Shown: positions 1 to 8,126, numbered from the stretch's first letter. The stretch: 27,338 bases of DNA from an uncultured Lachnospiraceae bacterium (GCA_910586605.1 CAJUJR010000040.1:1-27338), one strand, 5' to 3'. Numbers and translations: made by a program. Notes: a model not told the origin generated them from the letters alone.

Positions 1-43
1 TTCTACATATTGCACGAAAAAGGCTTTTATCATTATTCGAACT

Positions 44-55
44 GTGAATAGTAAC
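44..55. repeat. End motif of a GTGAATAGTAAC repeat element, partner outside the window
   Basis: The 12-mer GTGAATAGTAAC is the same end motif, or its complement, that bounds the elements at 26710, 26958, 27139 and 27285. Here only one end is in view; the rest of the element would lie left of base 1. Just to the right, 54-70 forms a small hairpin (CAGAGC/GCTCTG). Nothing else is recognised in 1-135. Confidence 0.55.
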
Positions 56-135
56 AGAGCGTGCGGCTCTGCCTGAAAGGTATTTCTTGTCTCTCATTAA
101 TAGGAGATTTCTGGCGGGGTAATCGGAACTGTTTT

Positions 136-1158
136 TTAAATTTCTGTAGACGAATTTTCAATCATTCTGTCAAAATCTGATTCAATGGGCTGGAGTTTAT
201 TATAGATGTCGTATTCTCCATATGCCTTTTCTAATGCCTGCTGATGGGAAATCTTCCCATTGTCCTTTAAAATATCATACTTTCTGAATTCGAGAAATGC
301 ATTGATACTGTCAGAGAACTCCTGCATGGTAAAAGCGTTTTCACGTTCAACCAAATCCTCTATGTAATCAAAATAGCCTGATACAGCCCGCTCAAGCTGT
401 CGTATCTGTTTTTCATCCAGATAATTCTTTGCAATGGGAGTATCGGATTTTAGGATACGTCCATCCGGTGCGTATTTCCAAGTGGTTAATCCCATATGTT
501 CTTTCGTATGGTCGGTAGATTCGTATATGATTTCTGCCGCAGTCTTGCCAGTAATGGCATAGTGAAACTTGTTTTGTACAGTGGCATAAAACCGATGGGT
601 AACTTCAGAATTTTTGTTGTAATCAATGCTGCACTCCGCAAAAATATCTGTAATCTGTTGCCAGATTCTGCGTTCGCTGGCACGGATGGAACGAATTCGT
701 TCCAATAATTCTCTAAAGTAATCCTTGCCAAAAGCAGTTTTTGCCAGTTTCAAACGTTCATCATCCATTGCAAATCCCTTTATCATGTATTCTTTCAGGA
801 TGTTTGTTGCCCAGATGCGGAATTGTGTTGCTTTTATTGAATTTACCCGGTAGCCGACAGAAATAATGGCATCCAGATTGTAATAATTTGTATCTTTGGT
901 TTGTGTTTTTCCCTCTACGGCACCATGCTGAGTGGTTGTTGCAATTTTTGCAACAACCACTTCTTCCTTTAATTCACCTGTTTCAAAAATCTTAGCGAGA
1001 TGTCTGCTGATGCCGGATTTATCAATGCCAAATAATTCAGCCATTGCTTTCTGCGAAATCCAGATGCTTTCATCTTTAATTAACGCACTTACTGTTACAG
1101 AATCATCTTCCGTACGGTAAAGTACCATTTCCATTTGTTTTGTGATATCCATATTCAT
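136..1158 (-). CDS. RhuM-family protein (accessory, Virulence_RhuM type)
   Basis: A 340-residue protein of the RhuM family, first named from a Salmonella pathogenicity island and common in mobile islands of gut bacteria; its biochemical role is not established. The N-terminal part (about 25-60) looks like a DNA-binding helix-turn-helix (ISQKAMAELFGIDKSGISRH). It is followed by the family signatures TTTQHGAVEGKTQ, YYNLDAIISVGYRV and TQFRIWATNILKEYM at about 75-130, and a helical C-terminal half. Length is normal for the family and the ATG is preceded by GAAAGGAA. It stands alone next to decayed genes and repeat elements, as expected for island cargo. The family call is firm; the function is unknown. 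Confidence 0.9.
   Translation of the reverse strand: MNMDITKQMEMVLYRTEDDSVTVSALIKDESIWISQKAMAELFGIDKSGISRHLAKIFETGELKEEVVVAKIATTTQHGAVEGKTQTKDTNYYNLDAIISVGYRVNSIKATQFRIWATNILKEYMIKGFAMDDERLKLAKTAFGKDYFRELLERIRSIRASERRIWQQITDIFAECSIDYNKNSEVTHRFYATVQNKFHYAITGKTAAEIIYESTDHTKEHMGLTTWKYAPDGRILKSDTPIAKNYLDEKQIRQLERAVSGYFDYIEDLVERENAFTMQEFSDSINAFLEFRKYDILKDNGKISHQQALEKAYGEYDIYNKLQPIESDFDRMIENSSTEI
932..960. repeat. Perfect 13-bp inverted repeat inside the RhuM gene
   Basis: The arms GTGGTTGTTGCAA and TTGCAACAACCAC are separated by three T. They encode the VVVAKIATTT stretch of the protein. The neighbouring TTTQHG motif is conserved in the family, so the palindrome may be partly incidental, but a perfect 13-bp stem inside a coding region is uncommon. 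It could form a hairpin in the mRNA or serve as a protein-binding site. Confidence 0.6.
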
Positions 1159-1225
1159 GCAATATGTTCCTTTCTATCTTTTATATAACCGTTTTTATCT
1201 GCGAAAAACCGAAAGCTTTTAAAGC

Positions 1226-1244
1226 GGGGTACAATTTGTACCCC
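1226..1244. promoter_or_regulatory. Palindrome upstream of the RhuM gene, possible operator
   Basis: GGGGTACAA-T-TTGTACCCC is a perfect 9-bp inverted repeat with a one-base centre, about 70 bp upstream of the RhuM start codon. The symmetry and size fit a dimeric repressor site. A TTATATAA stretch lies between it and the gene (about 1181-1188) but I see no convincing -35, so the promoter is not assigned. Confidence 0.4.
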
Positions 1245-1304
1245 ACTTGACCGAAAGTGCTTTGCAGATAGCAGTCTTTCATAGTTTGTCGGTCTTCCTC
1301 TAGT

Positions 1305-1333
1305 TGAACTTGTAAGAATTACTTACAAGTTCA
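1305..1333. repeat. 12-bp hairpin between the RhuM gene and the zinc-ribbon remnant
   Basis: TGAACTTGTAAG and CTTACAAGTTCA are exact complements around a 5-base loop. No T run follows on either strand, so a standard terminator is unlikely. It may be an operator or the end of a lost element. Confidence 0.5.
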
Positions 1334-1415
1334 AAATACAATTTAATGTCTTGTCAGCATAAATGTTGCAAACTATAATTTTTTGTTTGGCAGTCAACGA
1401 TACCTTTCGATTCTA

Positions 1416-1655
1416 TCATTCTCCATCCGGCAAATTCTCCTTCCTGCTCTTTTCTCTGCTCTTATACACGTTATACTGGTTCTTACACTGTCCGCTGCAA
1501 AATACCGTATTCGGTCTGGACGCAAGGAACACCTTGCCGCAATGCTTGCAGACTTTCAAAGAAGATTTTTCATCCGTCAACATAAAACTAAACATCATCT
1601 GTATTGCCAGCAGGAGCGAATGAAAATCCCATACAATGGTAGGCTTTTCAAGGTA
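1416..1655 (-). pseudogene. C-terminal remnant of a zinc-ribbon protein
   Basis: The frame is open from the TAG at 1656-1658 down to the stop at 1416-1418, about 79 codons. It ends in a zinc-ribbon tail: CKHCGKVF, then about ten residues on FCSGQC, with Cys pairs spaced C-x2-C and C-x3-C. I know this tail from larger Firmicutes proteins of DUF6076-like type. Homology-like sequence continues upstream of the first Met (LEKPTIVWDFHSLLLAIQMM) and stops abruptly at the TAG, so the N-terminal part is missing. I read it as a remnant, not a functional small protein, though translation from the internal ATG at 1598 cannot be excluded. Confidence 0.55.
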
Positions 1656-1949
1656 CTATATCAACCTTTCGGCTGTTTCACTGTCTTTATCGTGAGTAAT
1701 CTTATCAGTAAGAGTATTTTCCATATCCTTCCAATATGTTTTCATTATCTGCTCATCATCAAATAAACTCATCATAATCGTCACTACCTCCACTTCTCTG
1801 CTCATCAGATATTCTTTTAAGATGTTCCTATCCTTGCAAATACGGATTGTTTCTCTAACTGTCTGCTCTGTCATTCCATACAGCTTTCTCTGTTCATCAA
1901 AAACTTTACAGAAAATGATGTATTGATTGATAATGTCCTCTGTATCGCT
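1656..1949 (-). pseudogene. Remnant of an Rpn/PD-(D/E)XK nuclease-like protein, C-terminal part
   Basis: The open frame reads DIINQYIIFCKVFDEQRKLYG, then TEQTVRETIRICKDRN, then SREVEVVTIMMSLFDDEQIM, and ends TAERLI-stop. This resembles the C-terminal part of Rpn-type recombination-promoting nucleases of Lachnospiraceae, which I recall continuing past this point; that assignment is from memory. The catalytic N-terminal domain is absent: a TAG at 1950-1952 closes the frame and a hairpin element begins 28 bp further on. It is in the same frame as the zinc-ribbon remnant, joined through the TAG. Confidence 0.45.
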
Positions 1950-1977
1950 CTAATAGATGACCTTTGCTCTTACCTCA

Positions 1978-2193
1978 ATATTACTAAGACGGTTAAATAT
2001 CGAACGAATTTTACGCAGAATAAATTTCTATCTGCAAGGCGGAAGATTGAGCTGTAGCGAGTGCTACAGCGATTGATGGTGCTAGATGTCCGGTGGACAT
2101 CTGTTAAGCACGGACCGTAGCAGAGCGTAGACCAACGCAGCAGATAAAAATTTAGGGAAGTAAAATGTCGGTATTTAACCACCTTAGTAATAT
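1978..2193. repeat. 216-bp inverted-repeat element carrying the conserved RNA-like core (copy 1)
   Basis: The ends ATATTACTAAG (1978) and CTTAGTAATAT (2183-2193) are exact complements, and pairing continues inward (GGTTAAATA with TATTTAACC, TTTTACG with GAAGTAAAA, ATCTGC with GCAGAT), giving an imperfect stem of roughly 50 bp. The apical part is the core listed separately. It lies next to the Rpn remnant and probably accompanied its truncation. The 88-codon open frame crossing it is explained by the hairpin and is not called. Confidence 0.75.
2051..2140 (+). other. Conserved three-hairpin core, copy 1
   Basis: In order: hairpin CTGTAGC-gagt-GCTACAG (2052-2069); GGTGCTAG (2078-2085); an extra hairpin ATGTCC-ggt-GGACAT; CTGTTAAGCACGGACCG (2101-2117), whose AGCAC pairs with the earlier GTGCT; and GCGT-agacca-ACGC around TAGACC (2128-2133). 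The same order, and the same 10-base distance from GACCG to TAGACC, occurs at 27184-27252. The strand is unproven; plus is used because the motif reads that way in both copies. Confidence 0.5.
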
Positions 2194-2213
2194 AACATCT
2201 CACAGGAATAACG

Positions 2214-2318
2214 AAAACCTGAATCAGTGAAACCAACTTGGTTCAATTTTCTTTTTATAACCCCATCAATCGTATTGGTTAAAATAATCAAGCCAATGAG
2301 TTTACGGATTCAGGTTTT
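2214..2318. repeat. Inverted repeat downstream of the sensor kinase gene
   Basis: AAAACCTGAATC (2214-2225) and GATTCAGGTTTT (2307-2318) are exact 12-bp complements about 80 bp apart. Between them is a smaller palindrome, AACCAA-C-TTGGTT. It lies just past the kinase stop codon and could help end that transcript, although there is no clean T run. Together with the 1978-2193 element it fills the gene-free stretch 1950-2339. Confidence 0.55.
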
Positions 2319-2339
2319 GTGTAAAGTAAAAATCGGTTA

Positions 2340-3377
2340 CTAATCCGTGATGTTTTTTACTAAAAAAATACTGAATATATTCCCTTTCCCCTGATATTCC
2401 CCAACCTTTATATATCCTCCCTGGCCTGCTGCGACCTGCCACGATAAATATAGCCCAAGCCCTACCCCTTCTTTAACGCATGCAGCATTTTTTCCTCTGT
2501 AATACCGGTTAAATATAGCAGGATATTCTTCTTTAGGGATTAGCGTCCCATAATTTATAACATCTATCCTTACAAAAAGTTCATAAGATGTTATTTGAAC
2601 TAAAATACTGCTGCCCTCTTGCCCATATTTCACTGCATTATCCAATAAGTTAAAGACAGCTTCTTCCGTCCATTTGCTGTCATAAAATGCCTCTGCATCC
2701 TGTTCTCCAGAAAAAACAATTTCATCCCCACGCGCCTCAGCCTTAACGGAGATTTCATCAATCGCTGAAAGAACCATTGGCAAAACAGGCTGGTGCTTTG
2801 GTTCAAGCTTCCTTATATCATCTTCTAACTGTGCCATTTTGTTGAACCCATCCCCAAACCACCCAAGTTTTTCAATTTGATGGTTTATTATTTTATAAAC
2901 CTTCTCCCTTTCCTCCTTTACAAGCCCTTCCTGCATTAAAAAACCAGAATAAATCTGTATATTCGTCAGAGGCGTATTAATCTGATGGACCAAATCTGCT
3001 ACAAGGCTGCCCATTTCCTTCCACAATTTCATTTCCCTTTCCTGGGAACTATTAAGAATCTGATAAAGCTTTATCAGCTGATGCTGGAACTTCCCTGGCA
3101 AAGAATCCTCCATCTCTGAAAACTGCCTTACCGGGCATCCGTCTATCATACTCTGGATACAGTAATCTACCTGTTTCATAACATTTGATACTTTCCTTGA
3201 AACTGCCAGATAAGCAGCAGAAAAAATAACAAGATTCCATAATCCGTATAGAAACAGGAGGATAATGGCTGCTGTCCCCACCTTCAAAGCCAGAACGCCA
3301 AAGACTGCCAAAGACAGCAGCCACACTACCAATGCTGTTATCACAATTACCTTTATCTGTACCCTGTCATTCCTCAT
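2340..3377 (-). CDS. Membrane sensor histidine kinase of the ABC-transporter operon
   Basis: A 345-residue kinase. Two transmembrane helices (about 10-31 and 36-58) are separated by only a few residues, so there is almost no extracellular domain; this is the layout of intramembrane-sensing kinases of the BceS type that read the state of a partner ABC transporter. The H-box is LVADLVHQINTPLTNI with His131 as phosphorylation site; the N-box is FNLLDNAVKYG (about 243-252) and the G2 box GVGLGLYLS (about 304-312). The G1 box is weak (INYG in place of DxGxG). I start at ATG 3377, which has GGAG seven bases upstream and overlaps the regulator stop by 11 bases. A longer frame to 3458 lacks such a site. 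Confidence 0.88.
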   Translation of the reverse strand: MRNDRVQIKVIVITALVVWLLSLAVFGVLALKVGTAAIILLFLYGLWNLVIFSAAYLAVSRKVSNVMKQVDYCIQSMIDGCPVRQFSEMEDSLPGKFQHQLIKLYQILNSSQEREMKLWKEMGSLVADLVHQINTPLTNIQIYSGFLMQEGLVKEEREKVYKIINHQIEKLGWFGDGFNKMAQLEDDIRKLEPKHQPVLPMVLSAIDEISVKAEARGDEIVFSGEQDAEAFYDSKWTEEAVFNLLDNAVKYGQEGSSILVQITSYELFVRIDVINYGTLIPKEEYPAIFNRYYRGKNAACVKEGVGLGLYLSWQVAAGQGGYIKVGEYQGKGNIFSIFLVKNITD

Positions 3378-4050
3378 CTCTGTCACTCCATTTATAGCCA
3401 ATCCCAAAAACATTCCTGATCCATTTTGGATGTTTCTTGTCTTCCTCAATCTTTGCACGCAGCCTGGTAACTGTGACGCTTAACGTATTTTTATCTACAA
3501 AATTGCCATCAACATCCCATATCTTCCCAAGTAGGATTTCTGTAGTAAGCACCTGGTTCCTATTTCGCAAGAAAACCTCTAAAAGCCTGGTTTCTGTTTT
3601 ACTTAAAGGCACAAAGCCCCCCTCGTTTACCAGCTTTTTTTCCCGGAAATCATATACAAACCCCTTTGCGCAATATTTCAAATCCGATTCCCGGTTCCCA
3701 CGGCTAAGCACCGCTTTTAACCTTCTTAATAACAAAGGGACAGAAAATGGTTTTGTTATATAATCATCTGCCCCCGCATCAAACCCCGCAATCATATCCC
3801 GTTCCGTATTATGGGCTGTCAAAAAAAGGCATGGCACACCAGAAACCTTCCTCAACTTTTCCAGATAATCCCTGCTGCTGCCATCTGGCAAGGTAATATC
3901 CAAAAGCACTGCATCTACTGATGAAACAGGGATAGCTTCTAACTCCCATAAACTCCCTGCCGTCTCTACCTCATACCCTTCATTTTCCAGGGCATACACT
4001 ACGCCGTTCCGCAAATCCCTGTCATCTTCCACAACCAAAATACGGGCCAT
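3367..4050 (-). CDS. OmpR-family response regulator of the ABC-transporter operon
   Basis: A 227-residue regulator: receiver domain (1-115) with acidic pair ED at 8-9, Asp51 as phosphoacceptor in LLDITLPDG, Thr79 in LFLTAH and Lys100 in YITKPF; then an OmpR/PhoB winged helix (about 128-225) with RNRNQVLTTEILLGKIWD and VTRLRAKIEED. The start at 4050 has AAGGAGG eight bases upstream; the in-frame ATG at 4071 has none. It is the cognate regulator of the kinase that overlaps its 3' end and should control the upstream ABC genes. A likely operator is the heptamer array at 7341-7370. Confidence 0.92.
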   Translation of the reverse strand: MARILVVEDDRDLRNGVVYALENEGYEVETAGSLWELEAIPVSSVDAVLLDITLPDGSSRDYLEKLRKVSGVPCLFLTAHNTERDMIAGFDAGADDYITKPFSVPLLLRRLKAVLSRGNRESDLKYCAKGFVYDFREKKLVNEGGFVPLSKTETRLLEVFLRNRNQVLTTEILLGKIWDVDGNFVDKNTLSVTVTRLRAKIEEDKKHPKWIRNVFGIGYKWSDRDEE

Positions 4051-4077
4051 CCCTCTGCCTCCTTTTTTCAATTACAT

Positions 4078-6515
4078 CTACTCTGCTTCCCGCAGCCGCT
4101 CCACAACTGCTTTTTTATTCATACTTCTAACCAAGACATAACTGATAATGCAATTAAGTAGTAAACCAGCTCCAAAGACCAACAGGCAAGATACTATATA
4201 CATAGATGAAACAAATTTTACAAAAAAAAGTGATGCCAGAAGTTGGGCTGCCGGAACAGTAAAAAAACAGGCAAGAACAAAACCTGGCACAATCATTTTC
4301 ATGCCATCCAGGCATATGTTTGCTGCCATCTGACGTTTCGTCATCCCAATTGACTGCATTGCTGCATATTCAAGCTTCCTTGATATAACATCCGTTACAA
4401 TCGTGTTTACAATATTTACCAGCCAATCACAGCAACAACCAGCCCAAAGATAATCCCAATATACATCTCCTGGAATCTTTTATTTTCTTGCTCCTTCCTT
4501 GTTTTATATTTAGAGCCCACCTTCACCTGGAAATTAAAACTATCCTTAACCATCTGCTCCAAGGTTTCCTGTTCTGCTTCCAAGTCTTCCCCTAAAGTAT
4601 TGATATGAAGGGCACTAATCATTTTTCTGGCATCCTCCCCATAAATCTCCTGAAACATGGTATCTGAAATGACAAACTGCATCCCCTTTTCTATACTTCC
4701 TGCATAATTATCATCCTTCACGCTCACAACTGCCATTACAGTAAATTCCCTTGTTTGGTACTCCTGGCTGCCAGGAACCCAAAAGGACAGCTTCACTTTA
4801 TCACCCGACGCAAATAAATCAGTTTCTGCTTTTCCATCCAAGATATCCATATTCTCCATCTCCATATCCATGGCATCCGGTTCCATCCCAATAATGCCTG
4901 TCTCCGCTTTCCCTTTCTCTACCAGCCAATCCCAACCTTCCTCTCCAAAGCCCAATTTCTGGTATTCCTTTTCCATTACCTCCTTATAATGCCCCTCCAT
5001 TTTTACCTCTCCCATAGATTCTTCATATATGCCGTCCTGCCCTATCCTGTCACATCTTTCACCTCTGGCACGGTAAAACAGATAACTGTCCTTTACAAAA
5101 CCAAGCTTGCGCATATCTTGTATAAACTCCTCTGCCATAGGTTCATATGGCTCAAACATAAGCTGCTTAGCATGCCATTGCTCCACAACAAAATCTGATT
5201 CATTCATCCGCCCGACCATCCACTCAATATCATATCCGGCAAATACAGTAAATACTGCACAAAACAAAATACTGCCTAAAGCAAAAGAAACTACCGCAAA
5301 TATTTTCTTTTTCCTCCCTGAATTGCGGAATTTTGAAGCTGCAACAGGAGATATCTTCCTCGCCAAGAATAGTGCCATTTGGCTGCTTACCCATACCGTC
5401 CCTGCTGAAAACACTGCCGCAAAAAGAAAAGCAAAAAGAAGAGAACTATTTATATCATAATATTTTGCATAAGATAAACTCATTGTCTGGAAATAGTGTA
5501 TGATAAAGAAATTTAAACATGCCCCAAGGATAATCCCAATCGCAATCCCAACAGCTCCCAAGCGCCGTACCTGCCACCAAAACATAACACCAATCTGCTT
5601 TCTGGTCATTCCAATAACTTTCATGTTTCCTATAAAACGGATGTCATTTACAACGGATATGCTAAAAATATTATAAATTAAGAAAAAACCACAGACTATA
5701 ACAATTGCTAAAAGAGCCGCCATGCTTTTAAGCTCTTCCTCCATCTCCGCCTCTATGCTTACCAGGATGCCATTCCCCCCTGCTGCTTTATTTAAAACAG
5801 AAAGCTTATCTGATATCTCATCTGATTTTGAAAAAGCATTCACATCTGCAAACTTCACATAAATCACACTGGAAATATCATTTAACCCCGGATTATAGAT
5901 ATCAGGAAATTCTTCTACAGTATAGAGCTCTTCATAATCCCCCAGCCTTTCAAACGGGCTGTCATAAAACCCACAGATTGTCATTTCTAATGGCTTCTGT
6001 TCCATCTTCCCATCTTTTAAAACTACCAGCCCTAAAGTGATTTTCTGGCCTGGAGCCATCTCTCTCCCTATCTTTTCTGCAAGTGTATCAGACATTAACA
6101 CTTCCTGCCCATTTTCAGGATATTCCCCAGAAAGCAATTTAACATAATGATGCTTGTAATATCCATTATCTACTGCAACAAATTTTACCGTATTGCCTGC
6201 AAATTCCCTGTTCTTTGGCGTTCCCTGCATACATGGCCTGGCAATGTCTGCCCATTCCACGCCTGGCTGCTCCCTTACTTTTTCCAAGGTCTGCAAATCC
6301 CCATAAATCCCTGCACCATCCGTCCCAGGCCCCGGCTTTATCCCAGATTCTGCCATAACCGCATCCACTGTACTGACACCTGCACCACAGATTACAGTAA
6401 TCAATACAGTCGTTAACACAATTGCCAGACATGCCATACAATTACGGAGGCGGTGCACTTTCATCGTTTCCCTTGCAATCTCAACCGGCAAGGCTTTATT
6501 TGTATTTTCAAACAT
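4078..6515 (-). pseudogene. FtsX/MacB-type ABC transporter permease, frameshifted
   Basis: Large permease with one TM helix near the N-terminus (LRNCMACLAIVLTTVLITVI), an extracytoplasmic domain, a first FtsX domain with three helices (SMAALLAIVIVCGFFLIYNI onward), another helix after RKKK, a second large extracytoplasmic domain, and a C-terminal FtsX domain. The C-terminal domain is split: frame one ends at TAA 4416-4418 after VVAVIGW, while the next frame continues LVNIVNTIVTDVISRKLEYA and SIGMTKRQM to 4078. One base is missing near 4419-4424 relative to an intact gene of about 810 codons. The start at 6515 has GGAGGTG six bases upstream and overlaps the ATPase stop by 8 bases. It is either a pseudogene or a sequence error; the ATPase stop favours decay. 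Confidence 0.85.
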
Positions 6516-7188
6516 TCGCCTCACCTCCAGCAATCTTCCCATCCTCTATATGGATAATGCGGTCTGCAAGCTGTGCAATCTCCTCATTATGGGTAATCAT
6601 AATAACTGTCTGTGCAAGTTCCTGGCTTGTTGTCTTTAAAAGCCCCATAACCTCCTGGCTCGTCCTGGAATCCAGATTCCCAGTTGGCTCATCCGCCAAA
6701 ACCAGCGCTGGTTTCGCGGCCAGGGCTCGTGCAATGGCAACCCTCTGCTGCTGCCCTCCAGATAACTGGTTTGGATAAGCTTTTAATTTGTTCCCAATGC
6801 CAAGCACAGAGGTAATCCTCTTAATATACTTGCCATCTGGCTTATTCCCATCTAGCCGGACTGGCATGATAATATTTTTGTAAGAATTTAGGACAGTTAC
6901 CAAATTGTAATTCTGGAATACAAACCCAATTTTCCTTCTTCGGAAAACAGTTCATTCATCCTGGCTAAAACGAGAAATTTCCTGCCCTTCAATCCAAATT
7001 TCCCCTTGATCCAGAAAATCCAGCCCGCCAATCAAATTCAGCAATGTTGTCTTACCAGATCCGCTTGTCCCGACTACCGCTATAAATTCCCCTTTCCCAA
7101 CAGAAAAGCTAATCCCATCCACCGCCCTGACAAGATTTTCCCCACTGCCATAATGCTTAAATACATCCTTCACTTCAAGTATCCTCAT
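6508..7188 (-). pseudogene. ABC transporter ATP-binding protein with an in-frame TGA
   Basis: LolD/MacB-type ATPase partnering the FtsX permease. Walker A is GTSGSGKTT (about 40-48), the signature is LSGGQQQRVAIARAL and Walker B is ALVLADEPTGNLD. Codon 79 (6952-6954) is TGA: the frame reads SRFSQDE-stop-TVFRRRKIGFVFQNYNLV, all in one frame, where relatives usually have DEL or similar. A single change from TTA or another Leu codon would explain it. A truncated protein would keep Walker A but lose the Q-loop, signature and Walker B. Start 7188 has AAGGAG about ten bases upstream. Without the stop the length (226) is normal. Confidence 0.88.
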
Positions 7189-7237
7189 AACATCACCACT
7201 CCTTTTTTCCATACAGCGCCTATGTTTTTTGATACTC

Positions 7238-7325
7238 ATAGGAACTGTAAATCAACAACCCCGTTGCAAACCAGCTTTTGTTTGGCACGTTGCCTTCGCG
7301 GGAATAAATTATTTACAGTTCCTTA
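7238..7325. repeat. Palindromic GGAACTGT/ACAGTTCC element between operator array and ABC operon
   Basis: AGGAACTGTAAAT (7240-7252) and ATTTACAGTTCCT (7311-7323) are exact 13-bp complements; a second stem lies inside (CCCCG with CGGG, and CAAACC with GTTTGG). The end motif recurs in degenerate form at 12332-12387 and beside the pta start. The element separates the ABC operon from the presumed operator/promoter at 7341-7370. Confidence 0.65.
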
Positions 7326-7340
7326 TTTAAGCAGGAAATT

Positions 7341-7370
7341 CTTACAAAATTCTTACAATATTACTTACAA
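7341..7370 (-). promoter_or_regulatory. Three CTTACAA heptamers, candidate response-regulator operator
   Basis: Exact heptamers CTTACAA start at 7341, 7352 and 7364 (TTGTAAG on the minus strand), spaced 11 and 12 bp, about one helical turn. Direct repeats with this spacing are typical targets of OmpR-family regulators. They sit upstream of the ABC/two-component operon and begin 3 bp past the M15 peptidase stop. Control by the regulator at 3367-4050 is inferred. Confidence 0.5.
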
Positions 7371-7372
7371 AA

Positions 7373-8053
7373 TCAAACCTCAAAATGCTGGTAATCCTTA
7401 CTGTATTTCCAATCGCCTCCCCAGCTAAAACCATACTTCTTAAATATTTTGGTAATCTGGCTGTTTTTCTGGATCATATAACTGGCATACTTCCCCTTAC
7501 ACTTTTTTATATTCCGCACACGGTAAGCCTTGCCATTTTCAGGCGTCAGTATCCCTTTTGAGTTAATATATGGGTTAATCCGCGGATTAATATCAATCGC
7601 TAACCCTAAAGCATGTTTTGAAAGGCGGTTTGTCCCTGCCACTGTCCTGAAATTAAAAGAAGAGGTATTATTTGCCTCCATTGATTTCTCATCGTCCGCA
7701 TTATATTCATCTATCAGGCAGATGCGCTGAATTGGATATTTTATCTGAAACAATTCATAAAAAATCCGGGCTATCTTTTTTGCAATCTTTTTATTCACAA
7801 TCAGCTCCCCATTTTTTACTTCACCACTAAAATTATAATATTTCACCCTGACATAACGTAAATCATCATATGTTATATACGAATTTTTATGGAAGGATAC
7901 CCCTTTTATTTTTTTCTTTATCTGCCCTGGCAATTTCTGATATGTAAATCCATCCCTATAAACCTTTGCCTGTACAGCATTATCCATGTGTAAAAGCGAA
8001 ACAAGCATCCCTAACATACAAAGCACTCCTGTCAATTTTTTTCCTATTTTCAT
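7373..8053 (-). CDS. Secreted M15-family peptidoglycan peptidase
   Basis: A 226-residue protein with an N-terminal signal peptide (KIGKKLTGVLCMLGMLVSLL, cleavage probably after the AVQA near residue 30) and a C-terminal M15 zinc peptidase domain. Zinc and catalytic residues are seen in SKHALGLAIDINP (SxHxxGxAxD) and DYQHFE at the extreme C-terminus, with GGDW before it, as in M15C L,D- or D,D-peptidases that cut peptide stems. It would act on the outer face of the membrane. Start 8053 has GGAGG ten bases upstream; the longer frame to 8137 runs through two leader hairpins and is rejected. The leader holds a terminator-like hairpin, so expression may be attenuated. The exact bond cut cannot be told. 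Confidence 0.85.
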   Translation of the reverse strand: MKIGKKLTGVLCMLGMLVSLLHMDNAVQAKVYRDGFTYQKLPGQIKKKIKGVSFHKNSYITYDDLRYVRVKYYNFSGEVKNGELIVNKKIAKKIARIFYELFQIKYPIQRICLIDEYNADDEKSMEANNTSSFNFRTVAGTNRLSKHALGLAIDINPRINPYINSKGILTPENGKAYRVRNIKKCKGKYASYMIQKNSQITKIFKKYGFSWGGDWKYSKDYQHFEV

Positions 8054-8077
8054 ATCCTGCCATCCTCCTGTAAAAAA

Positions 8078-8100
8078 GGGCACCGCCAGCGCTGGTGCCC
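8078..8100 (-). terminator. GC-rich terminator-like hairpin right before the M15 ribosome binding site
   Basis: GGGCACC pairs with GGTGCCC around a 9-base apex. On the minus strand six T follow at once and then the AGGAGG of the M15 gene. As read it should stop most transcripts just before translation, so it is either an attenuator or a terminator with the gene expressed by readthrough. A similar hairpin is at 25611-25634. Confidence 0.6.
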
Positions 8101-8103
8101 TAG

Positions 8104-8126
8104 CAAGAATTGCTTCGCAATTCTTG
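8104..8126. other. 10-bp leader hairpin upstream of the M15 gene
   Basis: CAAGAATTGC and GCAATTCTTG are exact complements with loop TTC. It lies three bases from the terminator-like hairpin and could act with it as part of an attenuator, but I see no mutually exclusive pairing with that hairpin. Confidence 0.55.

Noticed and set aside
1970..2236. 88-codon open frame on the minus strand
   Set aside because: It lies across the 1978-2193 hairpin; its composition follows from the inverted repeat and it shows no protein motif or ribosome binding site.
4410..4430. Programmed frameshift in the permease
   Set aside because: There is no slippery heptamer at the junction, and family members are encoded in one frame.
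6952..6954. Selenocysteine or other recoding at the ATPase TGA
   Set aside because: Relatives have a hydrophobic residue here, not Cys, and no hairpin of SECIS type follows directly. A simple nonsense change is enough.
7341..7370. Short CRISPR-like array of CTTACAA units
   Set aside because: Units are 7 bp with 4-5 bp between them; this is an operator-like direct repeat, not repeat-spacer DNA, and no cas gene is present.
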